The notes under the pieces: generated by a model | The model's database searches: none | Told to the model about the DNA's origin: nothing | The model's input: the letters and a program-made list of their open reading frames with translations, nothing else | Program-made: the position numbers and the translations under genes | Part shown: positions 9,136 to 19,273 of the stretch, one piece after another | Position numbering within the stretch: position 1 is the stretch's first letter | Layout: the number at the start of each line of letters is the position of its first letter | Origin: Paenibacillus yonginensis | GTDB taxonomy: Bacteria > Bacillota > Bacilli > Paenibacillales > Paenibacillaceae | Direction: 5' to 3' | DNA: 64,000 nucleotides | NCBI RefSeq assembly: GCF_001685395.1 | Contig: NZ_CP014167.1 | Span: 997,501 to 1,061,500 of the forward strand

Positions 9136-9768
9136 GTGCGTGTAATTTCGGGAAGCGCCCGCGGAAGGGCGCTTAAAGCCGTTCCCGGTATGGGAACGAG
9201 GCCTACGACCGATAAGGTGAAGGAGGCTATCTTCAGCATCATCGGTCCTTATTTTGACGGGGGAAACGTGCTGGATTTGTTCGCCGGAACCGGCGGACTT
9301 GGCATTGAGGCGCTCAGCCGCGGCATGGACAAAGGTGTGTTTATCGACATGGATTATAAAGCACTCGAGACGATTAAAGCCAATCTAAAGCAGACCGGGT
9401 TGACTGCTCAAGCCGAGGTTTATAAAAATGACGCCGAACGGGCTTTAAAGGCTTTGGCCAAAAGAGAGATATGTTTTGATCTTGTTTTTCTTGATCCGCC
9501 TTATCGGTTGAAACACGGCACCGAGCTGATGCTGAAGCTGGAGGAATTGGGATTGGTGTCCGAGAACGCGGTGGTGATGCTCGAATATGAATCTTCCTAT
9601 GAATACCCGGAAGAAGCAGGCGGTTTTCGCCTAACCAGAAAAGCCGTTTACGGCGAGACAGCCGTCTCCATTTACCGGAGGGAAACCGGACAAGCCCGGG
9701 TTCAGCCGGCGGTTCAGGGAGAAGATGCCGATCAGGATGAGACGAGCAGTGGAGAGGAGATTTTATGA
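9136..9768 (+). CDS. rsmD: 16S rRNA (guanine-966-N2)-methyltransferase RsmD
   Basis: RsmD methylates G966 of 16S rRNA in the 30S subunit. The sequence starts [13 protein letters not shown], typical of the family. It then has the SAM motif [17 protein letters not shown] near residue 45 and the N-methyltransferase motif FLDPPYR near residue 119. GTG 9136 is the start, with AAGGAGAG 7 bases upstream. The upstream frame to 9109 is not needed. The stop overlaps the coaD start (ATGA). The acidic, low-complexity C-terminal tail of about 25 residues is slightly longer than usual. Confidence 0.92.
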   Translation: MRVISGSARGRALKAVPGMGTRPTTDKVKEAIFSIIGPYFDGGNVLDLFAGTGGLGIEALSRGMDKGVFIDMDYKALETIKANLKQTGLTAQAEVYKNDAERALKALAKREICFDLVFLDPPYRLKHGTELMLKLEELGLVSENAVVMLEYESSYEYPEEAGGFRLTRKAVYGETAVSIYRRETGQARVQPAVQGEDADQDETSSGEEIL

Positions 9769-10307
9769 GCACCGAGGAAAGAAACCTGTCTGATACAACC
9801 AGACCCCTTAGAGTAGCCGTATACCCCGGCAGCTTTGATCCGGTAACGATGGGGCATATCGATATTATCCAGCGGGCGGCGCGTCAGTTTGACATATTGA
9901 TTGTGGCTGTCCTGAATAATTTAAGCAAGAAACCGCTGTTTACCGTCGAAGAGCGCAAGGATTTGTTGAGGCAGTCCACCCGGCATCTTCCCAATGTCGA
10001 GGTGGACAGCTTCCGTGACCTGCTTGTGAATTATATGAGAAACAAACAGGCTGACGTTATTGTAAGAGGTATCCGTTCTGTAACGGATTTTGAATATGAA
10101 CTGCAAATGGCTTCAACAAACCAAAAGCTCAGCAGCGAGGTTGAGACGATTTTTATGATGACCAACCCCAAATATTCTTATCTAAGCTCCAGTGTAGTCA
10201 AAGAAATTGCCATGTTCCATGGGGACGTATCCACTTTGGTCCCGCCCGAGGTGGAAGCGGCATTAAAGGTTAAAACGGCAGAAAGAGCCTCGGATTCAAA
10301 GGTTTGA
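9765..10307 (+). CDS. coaD: Phosphopantetheine adenylyltransferase
   Basis: CoaD makes dephospho-CoA from 4'-phosphopantetheine and ATP, the penultimate step of CoA synthesis. The nucleotidyltransferase motif [12 protein letters not shown] is at about residues 20-31, with [12 protein letters not shown] and the ISSS-like motif [10 protein letters not shown] farther along. The start codon overlaps the rsmD stop, so the two are translationally coupled. A 15-residue N-terminal extension precedes the core. Confidence 0.94.
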   Translation: MSTEERNLSDTTRPLRVAVYPGSFDPVTMGHIDIIQRAARQFDILIVAVLNNLSKKPLFTVEERKDLLRQSTRHLPNVEVDSFRDLLVNYMRNKQADVIVRGIRSVTDFEYELQMASTNQKLSSEVETIFMMTNPKYSYLSSSVVKEIAMFHGDVSTLVPPEVEAALKVKTAERASDSKV

Positions 10308-10354
10308 TGGCTCAAAGGTCTGACGGCTCAAACCAGTGCCCGGATGAAATCCGG

Positions 10355-11626
10355 TCAGACTTGATGGCGCATCTTGCGTCTCCAAATGAAGGTGAACAGG
10401 ATCATGGAGCCAAGCAGCAGGGCGAACAGAGCCGTTTGCCAGCCCAGCAATCCCCACAGGGGGAGCCCACCTGACAGTAAAAGATCCGATTGTGTCTTAA
10501 AGTCCGCCAGGCTGTCGCGGTAAGCGGGGACGGTATGCGGAAAGAGGCTGGTCACCGGGTTCCAGATAAGCAAAGTAATCAGATAGGCATAAGCGCCGTG
10601 CAGCAGTCTGGTGAGCAGAAATCCCCTGCTGCCGATGCCAGCCGGCTTGAGAACGGCCCTCACCTGAAAATAGCTGCATAAACCGCCCCAGCCCAGACCG
10701 GCTCCGATCAGGGCAGCCTGAAGCGCAGGGGAGCCTGGGCCGGATTCGGCCAGCCGGAAGCTGCCCAGATGGACTTCGAGCAGGCCAGGTATGATATAGT
10801 CGGGGAAACCTTTTGGCAGGACGCGGGAGATAACCTGTATGATCAAAGCAAAGATCAGCATGTAACCGCCTACGCTGAGCAGGGTCTGCACGGCAACAGA
10901 TACGGTATCTCCAAGCAGTCTGCCGAAGCTGCGGCCGTCGAGGCGGCGCGCATTTTCAGTGCTGCGGATCACTTGACGGATTAGGGAGGTTTTCGTCGTC
11001 TGTCCGGCGGGTTTGCCTGGTGAAGCCGATGCGGATGTCGACACTGTTGCTGATGCTGTTGCGGTTGCGGAATCATGTGGTCGCCGCAGCCAGCCCATAG
11101 TGAGGCCTGCCGTAAGTCCTGCGGCAATATGAATGGCGGCCAGAAGCACGCCAAGCGCCGGAGTGTGCATAAATCCCGTACCGACAACAACAACAATCAG
11201 CATCGGATTGCAGAAATGAGCTGCCGCGGAAAGCCTGGCGGCTTCTCCTGCTGTCAGCTTATGCTGTCCGTGCAGCCTGGCAGCCGATTCAGCGGCAGCC
11301 GGGAAGCCGGCAATGAGGCCAAGGGGGAGCAGAAAGCCGCTTTCTCCAGGAATGCGGAATAACCGACGGGTCAAGGGATCAAACAAGGTTCCCAGGCCGT
11401 GGACCAGCCCGTAAGCTATCATCATTTCCGACAGGACAAGGAAGGGCAGCAAGGCGGGAAACACAATATGCCACCAGACCGTCAGCCCCTGCAAGGTGGC
11501 ATCGAAAGCTTTGCCGGGATCATAAATGACGCAGACCACCAGGGTAACGGCGCATAAACCGAGCCAGAAGGTTGTCCATAGAGAGCCCTTGCTGCCCGGA
11601 GGCGTTTCAGGGGAAGTATTGTTCAT
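10355..11626 (-). CDS. ylbJ: Sporulation integral membrane protein YlbJ
   Basis: This 423-residue polytopic membrane protein contains the nucleoside-recognition (Gate) type segments typical of YlbJ, for example FPALLPFLVLSEMM and GFPAAAESAARLHGQ. YlbJ is needed for spore formation in Bacillus. A Ser/Ala/Thr-rich loop near residue 200 (ATATASATVSTSASASPG) is an unusual low-complexity insertion. Start ATG 11626 has an AGAGGTG site. It is inverted relative to coaD and the PDZ protease gene. Confidence 0.85.
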   Translation of the reverse strand: MNNTSPETPPGSKGSLWTTFWLGLCAVTLVVCVIYDPGKAFDATLQGLTVWWHIVFPALLPFLVLSEMMIAYGLVHGLGTLFDPLTRRLFRIPGESGFLLPLGLIAGFPAAAESAARLHGQHKLTAGEAARLSAAAHFCNPMLIVVVVGTGFMHTPALGVLLAAIHIAAGLTAGLTMGWLRRPHDSATATASATVSTSASASPGKPAGQTTKTSLIRQVIRSTENARRLDGRSFGRLLGDTVSVAVQTLLSVGGYMLIFALIIQVISRVLPKGFPDYIIPGLLEVHLGSFRLAESGPGSPALQAALIGAGLGWGGLCSYFQVRAVLKPAGIGSRGFLLTRLLHGAYAYLITLLIWNPVTSLFPHTVPAYRDSLADFKTQSDLLLSGGLPLWGLLGWQTALFALLLGSMILFTFIWRRKMRHQV

Positions 11627-11799
11627 GGGTTCAGCACCTCTTGAATAAAGGATGTTCATCCTAAATATAACGATATAAAGGTTGCAGGATTAAGCTATAG
11701 CAGCAGGAGAACGGGCTGCCTTAACGGCTGGTCCTAAATTAGATTATGCGGTTTGTCCATGGAACAGACCTAGCTGACGTCAGAGGAGTGAGAAGCGGC

Positions 11800-12828
11800 A
11801 TGAAGAGAAAAGGATGGAGAGTGCTTCGCCCCGCGCTTGCCGGGGTTGTTTTTATCTTGATTGTGTATGTGCTGGTGTTTATGCCGCTGCCGTATATCAT
11901 TTACCAGCCGGGAACGGCTGAGCAGGTAGGGCCGATGGTGTCGATCCCGGACGGGGACAAAGAAGAGAAAGGAACCTTCATGCTGACGACCGTCTCGTCC
12001 AGGTACGCTAATGTGGTTTACTATCTGGCTGCCAAGCTGGACAAAAATGCGGAGGTAGATCCAAAGCCCAAAAGGAACGAAGCCGAATATAACGCCCTGC
12101 AGGTCTCCTATATGACTGGTTCGCAATCAAGCGCCATTGAAGCCGCATATAAAAAAGCAGGCGTTCCTTATACCAATGAACCGCAGTATATTATGGTTCT
12201 GGGGCATGTGGACGGCGTAACGTCCAAAGGGGATTTCCAGGCGAACGACATCCTTGCCAGCGTGGACGGGAAAGAGGTAAAAACCTTTGAAGCGCTGTCG
12301 GCCATTCTGTCGGCCAAGAAGCCCGGAGAGCATGTGGACGTGAAGCTGATGAGAAACGGCAAAGAAATGGATCAGGACGTCGAGCTGGTGGAGCTTAAGG
12401 ACGCTGAAACCGGGAAGATTCGCGCCGGTCTTGGCATTTCCATCGGTCAAAGAATCGATATCGTCAGTGCGGATGAGGGGAAAGCGGTCCATTTCGCAAA
12501 AACCGATATCGGCGGCCCGTCGGCCGGCCTGATGTTTACGCTCGAGATTTATAACCAGCTGACACCGGGGGATTTGAGCAAAGGGCACCGTATTGCCGGA
12601 ACCGGCACGATTGATGCGGACGGCAATGTCGGGGAAATCGGCGGCGTCCAGTTCAAAATCGTCGCGGCGAACCGGGAGAAAGCGGAGGTGTTCTTCGTGC
12701 CGGAAGGCAATTATGCCGACGCGGAGAAAAAAGCGAAAAGCATCGGGACTTCGATGAAGCTGGTGCCGGTCAAAACGCTGGACGATGCTTTAAACTATCT
12801 CGATCAAATGAAAGCTGTAGGCGAATAA
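11800..12828 (+). CDS. PDZ and Lon-type S16 membrane protease (SepM/YlbL-like)
   Basis: The 342-residue protein has one N-terminal transmembrane anchor (residues 10-30). An extracellular PDZ domain follows in the middle (GDFQANDILASVDGKEV), and a C-terminal Lon-like serine protease domain holds Ser in GGPSAGL (near 240) and Lys in GGVQFKI (near 284). The relatives cleave secreted or surface peptides. In streptococci SepM trims a pheromone. ATG 11800 is chosen because of GAGGAG upstream; an in-frame GTG 9 bases earlier is possible. Confidence 0.88.
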   Translation: MKRKGWRVLRPALAGVVFILIVYVLVFMPLPYIIYQPGTAEQVGPMVSIPDGDKEEKGTFMLTTVSSRYANVVYYLAAKLDKNAEVDPKPKRNEAEYNALQVSYMTGSQSSAIEAAYKKAGVPYTNEPQYIMVLGHVDGVTSKGDFQANDILASVDGKEVKTFEALSAILSAKKPGEHVDVKLMRNGKEMDQDVELVELKDAETGKIRAGLGISIGQRIDIVSADEGKAVHFAKTDIGGPSAGLMFTLEIYNQLTPGDLSKGHRIAGTGTIDADGNVGEIGGVQFKIVAANREKAEVFFVPEGNYADAEKKAKSIGTSMKLVPVKTLDDALNYLDQMKAVGE

Positions 12829-12853
12829 GGAAAATAAAATAAGCCGATCTGTT

Positions 12854-12913
12854 AAACAGCCGCCGCTAAAGGAGCATGGCTTAAAAGCTCAGCTCCTGAG
12901 CGGCGGCTGTTTA
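12854..12913. terminator. Shared terminator between convergent genes
   Basis: A perfect 14-base stem AAACAGCCGCCGCT (12854-12867)/AGCGGCGGCTGTTT (12899-12912) encloses a loop of 31 bases. The right arm lies inside the last codons of tmcAL, so one structure can serve both converging transcripts. Confidence 0.7.
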
Positions 12914-14133
12914 TAATCGCGGAACCAATGGTCTGCGCCGGTTGCGGGCAGCAGGCTTTCATAGAGGGAGGCAGCCCGAATGTCGAGCTGCAAGCCGGGA
13001 TAAGGTTGCGCCGGTGTCCGCGTGAGGACCGGCAGGGCTGCCGTTTGTTTCATCCTGGCGAGCAGCTGCCGGCCGGTCGGGCTAAAGCCGAGCACGCGGA
13101 GATATTCCGGCCCTTGGCCCAGCCTGGCCGGTGAAAGCTCCTCTTTGCGGTGGCCAAGCAAGAGGTGGACCAGCATGCGCTGCAGCTTCGTGCGCGTGTA
13201 ACGGCGCGTCTTCAGCGCGTCCAGCAGCGCATCCACGGAGACGGCGCTCAGGCCCTGCAGGCTTCGCTGCAGCCTGTATTCCAAGCCTTCCGTCACCTCG
13301 TGGTATTGGGCGAGCTCCTGGGGGCTTTGCAGCAGGAGCTGCCGGAACAAGGGAGCACGGAAATGCTCCCAGTTGACCGGACCGCGCCCGGCCGCGAACT
13401 CGCGGGCGAGCAAATCCGCGGTCCAGGCGGGGATGTAAGGCCGGGCGGCGTCCAGCCCGCCCGGGCCGGCAAGCAGCCGGCGGACAGCGGTCGCGCTTGC
13501 GACAGCGCCTTCGCCGGGCTGTTCGTCGTGATACCCGGCGCCCTGGCGCGGGATCGACGACGGCCTGATCGCGCTGCCGAGCCGGCGCAGCGCGATCAGA
13601 TAATGCAGCCCCAAACTGTTGTTGGGCTGCATCAGGATTTCGCGCGCCGCCGCCTGGCCCGGCGCGCCATCTCCGCGCGCGGCAAGCCGTGCCGCCGCGG
13701 CTGCGAAAGCGGCGGGGTAGCTGGCCCCGCCGCCCAGCTCCTCGGCGAGCGCGGATTTCAGCTCGCCGCTCTCGCCGTGCAGCAGCTCCGCCAGCGGCAG
13801 GAGCTGCGCCAAATCGCCCGCCTCGGTCCCGAAGCACAGGTCGGTGACGACGCCGGTTGCGTCAAGCAGCTTGACGGCACCGTACGCGAACCACTCGGCG
13901 GGCTGCACCGCATAAGCCACAGGCAGCTCCAGCACCAGGTCTGCGCCCGTGCGGAGCGCCATCTCCGCCCGTGTCCATTTGTCCACGACGGCCGGTTCTC
14001 CCCGCTGCAGGAAGCAGCCGCTCATGACGGCCACCGAAGCTTCGGCTCCGGTGATCCGTTTGGCTTCCCGGAAGTGATGGACATGCCCATTGTGCAGTGG
14101 GTTATATTCAACGATAAGACCAACGGTTCTCAC
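12889..14133 (-). CDS. tmcAL: tRNA(Met) cytidine acetate ligase TmcAL
   Basis: TmcAL (YlbM) acetylates the wobble cytidine of elongator tRNA-Met using acetate and ATP. The N-terminus has the nucleotidyltransferase-type motif EYNPLHNGHVHHF (residues 9-21). It is followed by SGCFLQRGEPAVVDKW and the conserved PNNSLGLHYLIAL. The length of 414 residues is normal. The middle (about 13.38-13.85 kb) is very GC-rich and Ala/Arg/Gly-rich compared with neighbours. Confidence 0.9.
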   Translation of the reverse strand: MRTVGLIVEYNPLHNGHVHHFREAKRITGAEASVAVMSGCFLQRGEPAVVDKWTRAEMALRTGADLVLELPVAYAVQPAEWFAYGAVKLLDATGVVTDLCFGTEAGDLAQLLPLAELLHGESGELKSALAEELGGGASYPAAFAAAAARLAARGDGAPGQAAAREILMQPNNSLGLHYLIALRRLGSAIRPSSIPRQGAGYHDEQPGEGAVASATAVRRLLAGPGGLDAARPYIPAWTADLLAREFAAGRGPVNWEHFRAPLFRQLLLQSPQELAQYHEVTEGLEYRLQRSLQGLSAVSVDALLDALKTRRYTRTKLQRMLVHLLLGHRKEELSPARLGQGPEYLRVLGFSPTGRQLLARMKQTAALPVLTRTPAQPYPGLQLDIRAASLYESLLPATGADHWFRDYKQPPLRS

Positions 14134-14299
14134 GGCGGTAATCTCCTTTTTTGAACAGGGTTAAATCGAAACTTGCCTGCAGGGCGTCTTGCCCTGTTGA
14201 AGTATTTGTACTATAACATGATTAAACGGCGGTTTAAAACACGTCTAGAATAGACGGGTTTGCGGCATGCTAGCTTGAAGAACATATCAAGAGAATTCC

Positions 14300-14329
14300 T
14301 TGACAAATCTTTGATATGATCGGTATAAT
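14300..14329 (+). promoter_or_regulatory. Sigma-A promoter for yceD-rpmF
   Basis: TTGACA (14300-14305) and TATAAT (14324-14329), both perfect consensus, are spaced by 18 bases, 28 bases before the yceD start. Confidence 0.85.
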
Positions 14330-14356
14330 TATTTTTGTTTGTTTGGAGTGATGATC

Positions 14357-14866
14357 ATGCACTTTCAATTTCGCAAAGTAGCATCCGCCGAAGGGCCGAC
14401 AAAGTTTCACGAGTCTTTGGATGTATCGGATTTGATCAAGGGCCGCAAGGACGTTTCCTCGATTGCTCCGCTGGTGTCCGACCTGCAGCTGTATGCTGCC
14501 GGAGAGGATATGGTGGATGTTACAGGGACGCTGAAGACAGAGCTGCACGTAGCCTGCTCCAGATGCCTTACGCCCGTCGCCCGTGTCATTGATATCGACT
14601 TTAAGGAACGGTTTATACATGGACAGGAACCCGAGCAGGAACAAGACCTGGATGACAATGCCATCTATGTTGAAGACGAGAGTGTGGATCTCGTCCCCTA
14701 CTTGGAGGAGAGTTTGATGCTGAATCTTCCGTTTGCGGTAGTCTGCAAGGACGATTGCAAGGGACTTTGCCCGGCATGCGGGACCAATCTCAACGAGCAT
14801 GATTGCGGCTGCGATACAACTGCCGTTGATCCGCGCCTTGCGGCACTCAAAGATTTCTTTAAATGA
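14357..14866 (+). CDS. YceD/DUF177 family protein
   Basis: This 169-residue DUF177 protein is nearly always encoded just upstream of rpmF, as here. The C-terminal half has the paired cysteine pattern CKDDCKGLCPACGTNL and ends in DPRLAALKDFF, both family hallmarks. Members have been linked to rRNA processing, but the exact role is not settled. ATG 14357 follows TTGGAGTGATG. Confidence 0.88.
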   Translation: MHFQFRKVASAEGPTKFHESLDVSDLIKGRKDVSSIAPLVSDLQLYAAGEDMVDVTGTLKTELHVACSRCLTPVARVIDIDFKERFIHGQEPEQEQDLDDNAIYVEDESVDLVPYLEESLMLNLPFAVVCKDDCKGLCPACGTNLNEHDCGCDTTAVDPRLAALKDFFK

Positions 14867-14917
14867 TAATTGCTGAAACACGCCTATAGGGTTGACTTAA
14901 ATAAGGAGGTGGGAATC

Positions 14918-15091
14918 ATGGCAGTACCTCAACGGAGAACGTCCAAAACGCGCCGCGACAAACGCCGCACGCATTTCAAATTGGCTGTACCGGGTATGGT
15001 AAAATGCGAACAATGTGGAGAATTGAAACTTGCTCACCACGTATGCAAAGTTTGCGGAACATACAAATCGAGAGAAATCATCAAAGCTTAG
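14918..15091 (+). CDS. rpmF: Ribosomal protein bL32
   Basis: This is a 57-residue component of the 50S subunit. It begins [17 protein letters not shown], as in bL32, and has a C4 zinc ribbon ([18 protein letters not shown]). An AAGGAGGT site is present. It is cotranscribed with yceD. Confidence 0.96.
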   Translation: MAVPQRRTSKTRRDKRRTHFKLAVPGMVKCEQCGELKLAHHVCKVCGTYKSREIIKA

Positions 15092-15177
15092 TTTTAAAGC
15101 TAAAGCTTCGTGAAGATCAGATTTAAGCCTGCGGGCGGTCCGATTCGGTGAAGACCGGTTTGGCCGCTGCTGGATAA

Positions 15178-15220
15178 GAAGAACAGCGCTTCACCTGACG
15201 GTGAAGTGCTGTTCTTTTGT
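15178..15220 (+). terminator. Intrinsic terminator after rpmF
   Basis: AAGAACAGCGCTTCACC pairs with GGTGAAGTGCTGTTCTT (one wobble), loop TGAC, followed by TTG and a T-rich stretch. Confidence 0.85.
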
Positions 15221-15368
15221 TTGTTCAGCAAACGGTATGCGGGTTACTTCATATGGGGCGCTGCGCTGCCAAGGAAGCTGGGGAGTCGAAGTGATCATGA
15301 GGGGGCAGCCGGGAAACGGAAATTGCCGGGCGTTCCCTTTCTTTTTGCCGGAGGATGCTTTATACTGG

Positions 15369-15388
15369 TATTAGTACCTGGTTCTAAC
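15369..15388 (+). promoter_or_regulatory. FapR operator
   Basis: TATTAGTACCTGGTTCTAAC is a near-palindrome that matches the known FapR box (TTAGTACCTNRTNCTAA type). It sits about 110 bases before fapR, directly after a possible -10 box TATACT (15361-15366). FapR would repress here and be released by malonyl-CoA, making the operon self-regulated. Confidence 0.75.
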
Positions 15389-15496
15389 CAAGGGATGCGA
15401 TGCGTGAAGATGATCAAAAATATAAGGCTGACAGCATGCCGGAGCAAAGGCGCTTAACGCCTTTTTGCCAAGAAGGAGGCGGCACCCATAGAACGT

Positions 15497-16093
15497 TTGC
15501 CAAAGAAGGCTCGGCAGCAGAAGCTTGCTTCAATTATAGAAGAAAATCCTTTTGTTACCGATCAGGAGTTGACCAGGCAGCTTAAGGTCAGTATCCAGAC
15601 AATCCGGCTGGACCGGATGGAGCTCGGAATTCCGGAGCTGAGGGAAAGGCTCAAGCTGATGGCTGAGCGCTCGTACGACACCGTACGTTCGTTGTCGCTG
15701 GACGAGGTCATCGGTGAGGTGATTGATCTCCAGCTCGATAAAAGCGGGATTTCCATTTTCGAAATTCGGGAAGAGCATGTCTTCTCGCGGACAGGGATTG
15801 CCCGGGGGCATCATGTATTTGCCCAGGCCAACTCTCTGGCTGTTGCTGTGATTAATGATGAGATTGCTTTGACCTCGTCTGCCGACATCCGGTTTGTCCG
15901 TTCGGTTCATCTGGGTGAGAAGTGCATTGCCAAAGCTTATGTGCGCTCAGGCCAGGAGAATAAGGCGAAAGCCAAAGTCGAGGTTTTTACTTATGTAGGT
16001 GAAGAAATGGTGTTCCACGGTAACTTTATCATTTACCGTTCAGCGACAGGCGAACGGAGTGAAAGGGGGGCCTTGCATGCGGATAGCCATTGA
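15497..16093 (+). CDS. fapR: Fatty acid and phospholipid synthesis repressor FapR
   Basis: FapR represses lipid synthesis genes until malonyl-CoA binds. The protein has an N-terminal DeoR-like helix-turn-helix ([20 protein letters not shown]). A linker ([12 protein letters not shown]) and a C-terminal hot-dog ligand domain follow ([17 protein letters not shown]; final strand [12 protein letters not shown]). The start is uncertain. TTG 15497 lies 17 bases from GGAGG, which is too far, while the in-frame ATA at 15488 has ideal spacing and would add three residues (probably Met-Glu-Arg). The 3' end overlaps plsX by 17 bases. Confidence 0.9.
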   Translation: MPKKARQQKLASIIEENPFVTDQELTRQLKVSIQTIRLDRMELGIPELRERLKLMAERSYDTVRSLSLDEVIGEVIDLQLDKSGISIFEIREEHVFSRTGIARGHHVFAQANSLAVAVINDEIALTSSADIRFVRSVHLGEKCIAKAYVRSGQENKAKAKVEVFTYVGEEMVFHGNFIIYRSATGERSERGALHADSH

Positions 16094-17075
16094 TGCGATG
16101 GGAGGAGATCATGCTCCTGCAAGCACGGTGGAAGGGGCGCTTGCCGCGGCCAATCAATGGAAAGATGTTGAAATCATTCTCGTAGGCGACCAGGCCGTGC
16201 TTGAGCCTTTGCTCAAGGAACGTCCTGCGAATCTGCTGATTCATCATGCCGGCGAAGTGATCGAAAGCGAAGATGAGCCGGTAAAGGCCGTCCGTAGGAA
16301 GAAAGACGCTTCTATGGTGGTTGCCGGGCGGATGGTGCGGGAAGGTGCTGCGGAAGCGATGATTTCCGCGGGCAACACTGGGGCGCTTATGACGACCGGT
16401 CTGCTTGTAGTTGGGCGCATGGAAGGCATTGAGCGTCCGGGGCTTGCTCCGATGCTGCCGACCATGGACGACAAAGGTGTGCTTGCTCTCGATCTGGGGG
16501 CGAACATGGATGCCAAACCCGAACATCTGGTTCAATATGCCCTGATGGGCAGCATTTACCGCCAGAAGGTTCATGGCATGCCTTCGCCGAGAGTAGGGCT
16601 GCTCAATGTCGGCACGGAAGAGATGAAGGGGAATGAGCTGACCAAAGCGGCGTACCCTCTGCTTAAGGAGCTTCCTATTCATTTTGTCGGCAATGTCGAA
16701 TCCAGAGATGTGCTGAGCGGTGCCTGCGACGTGCTGGTGTGCGACGGATTTGCGGGGAATATTCTGCTGAAGGCTCTTGAAGGAACCGCAGGCGCTTTGT
16801 TCTCGGTACTCAAGCAGGAATTCAGCAAAAATCTCAAGACCAAGCTGGCGGCAGCGGTCATGATGCCTTCCCTTCGCAATTTGAAGGATAAAATGGACTA
16901 CAAGGAGCATGGCGGCGCACCTCTGCTTGGGCTAAGCGGACTGGTCATCAAAGGCCACGGCTCGTCTGACGCCGGAGCGATCAAAAATGCGGTGCGCCAG
17001 GCTCGCGCAGCACTCCAGAGCAAGCTGACTGAAAGTATTACAAAGGAAATAACCGGGAGAGTGATACAGGGATGA
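16077..17075 (+). CDS. plsX: Phosphate acyltransferase PlsX
   Basis: PlsX converts acyl-ACP to acyl-phosphate, the donor for PlsY in phosphatidic acid synthesis. The sequence starts [14 protein letters not shown], as in the family, and includes SAGNTGALM and [11 protein letters not shown]. Its 332 residues are typical. ATG 16077 follows GAAAGGGGGG and lies inside the fapR 3' end. The stop overlaps fabH by four bases. Confidence 0.94.
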   Translation: MRIAIDAMGGDHAPASTVEGALAAANQWKDVEIILVGDQAVLEPLLKERPANLLIHHAGEVIESEDEPVKAVRRKKDASMVVAGRMVREGAAEAMISAGNTGALMTTGLLVVGRMEGIERPGLAPMLPTMDDKGVLALDLGANMDAKPEHLVQYALMGSIYRQKVHGMPSPRVGLLNVGTEEMKGNELTKAAYPLLKELPIHFVGNVESRDVLSGACDVLVCDGFAGNILLKALEGTAGALFSVLKQEFSKNLKTKLAAAVMMPSLRNLKDKMDYKEHGGAPLLGLSGLVIKGHGSSDAGAIKNAVRQARAALQSKLTESITKEITGRVIQG

Positions 17076-18058
17076 ATTTAAGGCCGGTAGGGATTGTCGG
17101 AACAGGCATGTATGTGCCCGAGAAGGTATTGACGAACGCCGACTTGGAAAAGATGGTGGAAACAAACGACGAATGGATTGTATCCCGGACCGGGATTCGT
17201 GAACGGCATATCGCTGCTCCTGAACAAGCGACATCGGACATGGCTTATGAAGCGGCTGTCCGCGCTTTGGACAAAGCGGGACTGGCTGCGGAAGAGCTGG
17301 ATTTGATTATCGTGGCCACCATTACTCCGGATATGGCTTTTCCTTCCACGGCCTGCATTCTGCAGGAGAAGCTGGGGGCAAAAAAAGCGGCGGCTTTTGA
17401 CCTGTCCGCGGCGTGCTCGGGGTTTGTCTATAGTCTGGCAACAGCCGTTAATTTCATCGGAAGCGGCATGTACGGCAATGCGCTGGTGATCGGTGCGGAT
17501 ACATTGTCCCGCATCACAGACTACACGGACCGGAACACATGCGTGCTGTTTGGTGACGGCGCGGGTGCAGTTGTGCTTGCACCGGTTCCTGAAGGCCGAG
17601 GGTTTAAATCTTTTGACCTGGGGGCAGAAGGAGCGGGAGGTCCTTTGCTGAATCTGGAGGCAGGCGGTTCCAGACTTCCTGCATCGGAGGATACCGTTAA
17701 GAATGGTAAACATTTTATTTATATGAACGGCCGGGAAGTGTTCAAATTTGCGGTACGCGTGATGAGCACGGCCACTGACGAAGTGCTTCGCAAAGCGGGT
17801 TTCAGCAAAGAGGACATTGACTTGTTCGTTCCTCATCAGGCGAATATCCGGATCATTCAATCTGCTATGCAGCGTCTCAATCTGCCCGAGGAGAAATGTG
17901 TGATCAACGTGGATAAATACGCCAATACTTCAGCGGCTTCGATTCCGCTTGCTCTGGTTGAGGCTGCTGAAGCGGGACGAATCAAGGAAGGCGACAAGGT
18001 GCTGCTGGTTGGCTTCGGCGGCGGTTTGACCTGGGGGGCGGCAACCATCGTCTGGTAA
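17072..18058 (+). CDS. fabH: Beta-ketoacyl-ACP synthase III
   Basis: FabH condenses acyl-CoA with malonyl-ACP to start fatty acid synthesis. The catalytic triad is visible: Cys115 in SAACSGFVY, His near 254 in VPHQANIR and Asn near 284 in YANTSAAS. The 328-residue length is normal. In a branched-chain fatty acid maker like this one it likely prefers iso/anteiso primers, though that is an inference. Confidence 0.95.
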   Translation: MNLRPVGIVGTGMYVPEKVLTNADLEKMVETNDEWIVSRTGIRERHIAAPEQATSDMAYEAAVRALDKAGLAAEELDLIIVATITPDMAFPSTACILQEKLGAKKAAAFDLSAACSGFVYSLATAVNFIGSGMYGNALVIGADTLSRITDYTDRNTCVLFGDGAGAVVLAPVPEGRGFKSFDLGAEGAGGPLLNLEAGGSRLPASEDTVKNGKHFIYMNGREVFKFAVRVMSTATDEVLRKAGFSKEDIDLFVPHQANIRIIQSAMQRLNLPEEKCVINVDKYANTSAASIPLALVEAAEAGRIKEGDKVLLVGFGGGLTWGAATIVW

Positions 18059-18098
18059 ACCGGCCAACTCGATACAAGGGAGTAAAGGAGTAGACGAA

Positions 18099-19038
18099 AT
18101 GGGGAAAATCGCATTTGTTTTTCCGGGACAGGGTTCCCAAACGGTTGGAATGGGCAAAGATATGTATGATGCTTCCGAGGTCTCAAAAGCATGGTTTGAG
18201 AAAGCGGACGACGTTCTTGGGTTCCGGTTGTCCAATTTGATCTTTGGAGGTCCTGAACAGGAGCTCAAAAAAAACGGCCAACACGCAGCCTGCGCTCTTG
18301 ACAACCAGCTATGTGCTGCTGCAAGCTTTATTGGCGGAAGGTGTGAAAGCCGATTATGCGGCCGGTCACAGCCTCGGCGAATATACAGCCTTAACGGCTG
18401 CAGGGGTATTGTCCTTTGAAGACGCTGTAGCGCTGGTTCGGGCAAGAGGCGAGTTTATGGAGCAGGCGGTGCCAAGCGGCCAAGGAGCAATGGCGGCTGT
18501 GCTTGGCGGAGAACGCGAAGCGCTTGCCGGGCTTTGTGCCGATATTAGCGCCACAGGCGAACCGGTAGAGCTGGCCAATGTGAACTGTCCGGGACAAATC
18601 GTCGTTTCCGGCAGTGCGGCCGGTGTAGGCGCCGTCGTTGAGCGAGTGAAGGAAATCGGCGCAAAACGGGCTATCCCGCTGGAAGTAAGCGGTCCGTTCC
18701 ATTCTTCTTTGATGAAAGAAGCCTCGCTCAAACTCGGGGACAAGCTTGCAGCGGTTCAGATGAAGGAAGTTCAGCTCCCGGTTGTGTTTAACGTAACTGC
18801 CGCACCGCTGGCAGAAGGACAGGAGATTGCCTCGCTGCTGGTAGAACAGGTTTATTCTCCGGTTCTATGGGAAGACAGCGTTCGTTATTTGATCGGGCAA
18901 GGAGTAGATACGTTCGTTGAAATCGGTCCGGGCAGTGTTCTGGCCGGCTTGATCAAGAAGATCGATAAATCTGTGCGCACCGTGAATGTCAACAGTCTGG
19001 AGAGCGTCAAGCAGGCGGTAGAAGCGCTGAATTCATAA
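18099..19038 (+). pseudogene. fabD: Malonyl-CoA:ACP transacylase FabD, frameshifted
   Basis: FabD loads malonyl onto ACP. The first 58 codons read normally (FVFPGQGSQTVGMG) up to a run of eight A (18267-18274), after which that frame is lost and stops at 18419. The rest, including the active-site GHSLGEYTAL, the PFHSSLM histidine motif and the C-terminal EIGPGSVLAGLIKK, continues one frame over to 19038. Seven A would restore a single chain (ELKKTANTQPALL at the junction) of about 312 residues. The gene is normally essential, so a sequencing or assembly indel is the likeliest cause. Confidence 0.9.
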
Positions 19039-19273
19039 TTCATAATCATAATTCATAGTTAACCTCGTCCCTTCTTGACCATGGATTAAATGTCCTGCGT
19101 AAGCTTGAAGCGGCAATCCCGCCTGACGGCGGCTTAGCCTTGGCTGGCGGGCGTTTCAGGCTGCAGCAGCACCTTGGCCGATCGAGGCCGAAGGAGCAGG
19201 CTGACCGATTGTCCTGTACATACGGCAGCGATTAGGCGATAATATTTAAGTTCACGAAAGGAGACCCTATTTC

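Noticed and set aside
13082-14154. Long frames on both strands across tmcAL
   Set aside because: Extreme GC content leaves all frames open. Only the TmcAL frame shows family motifs.
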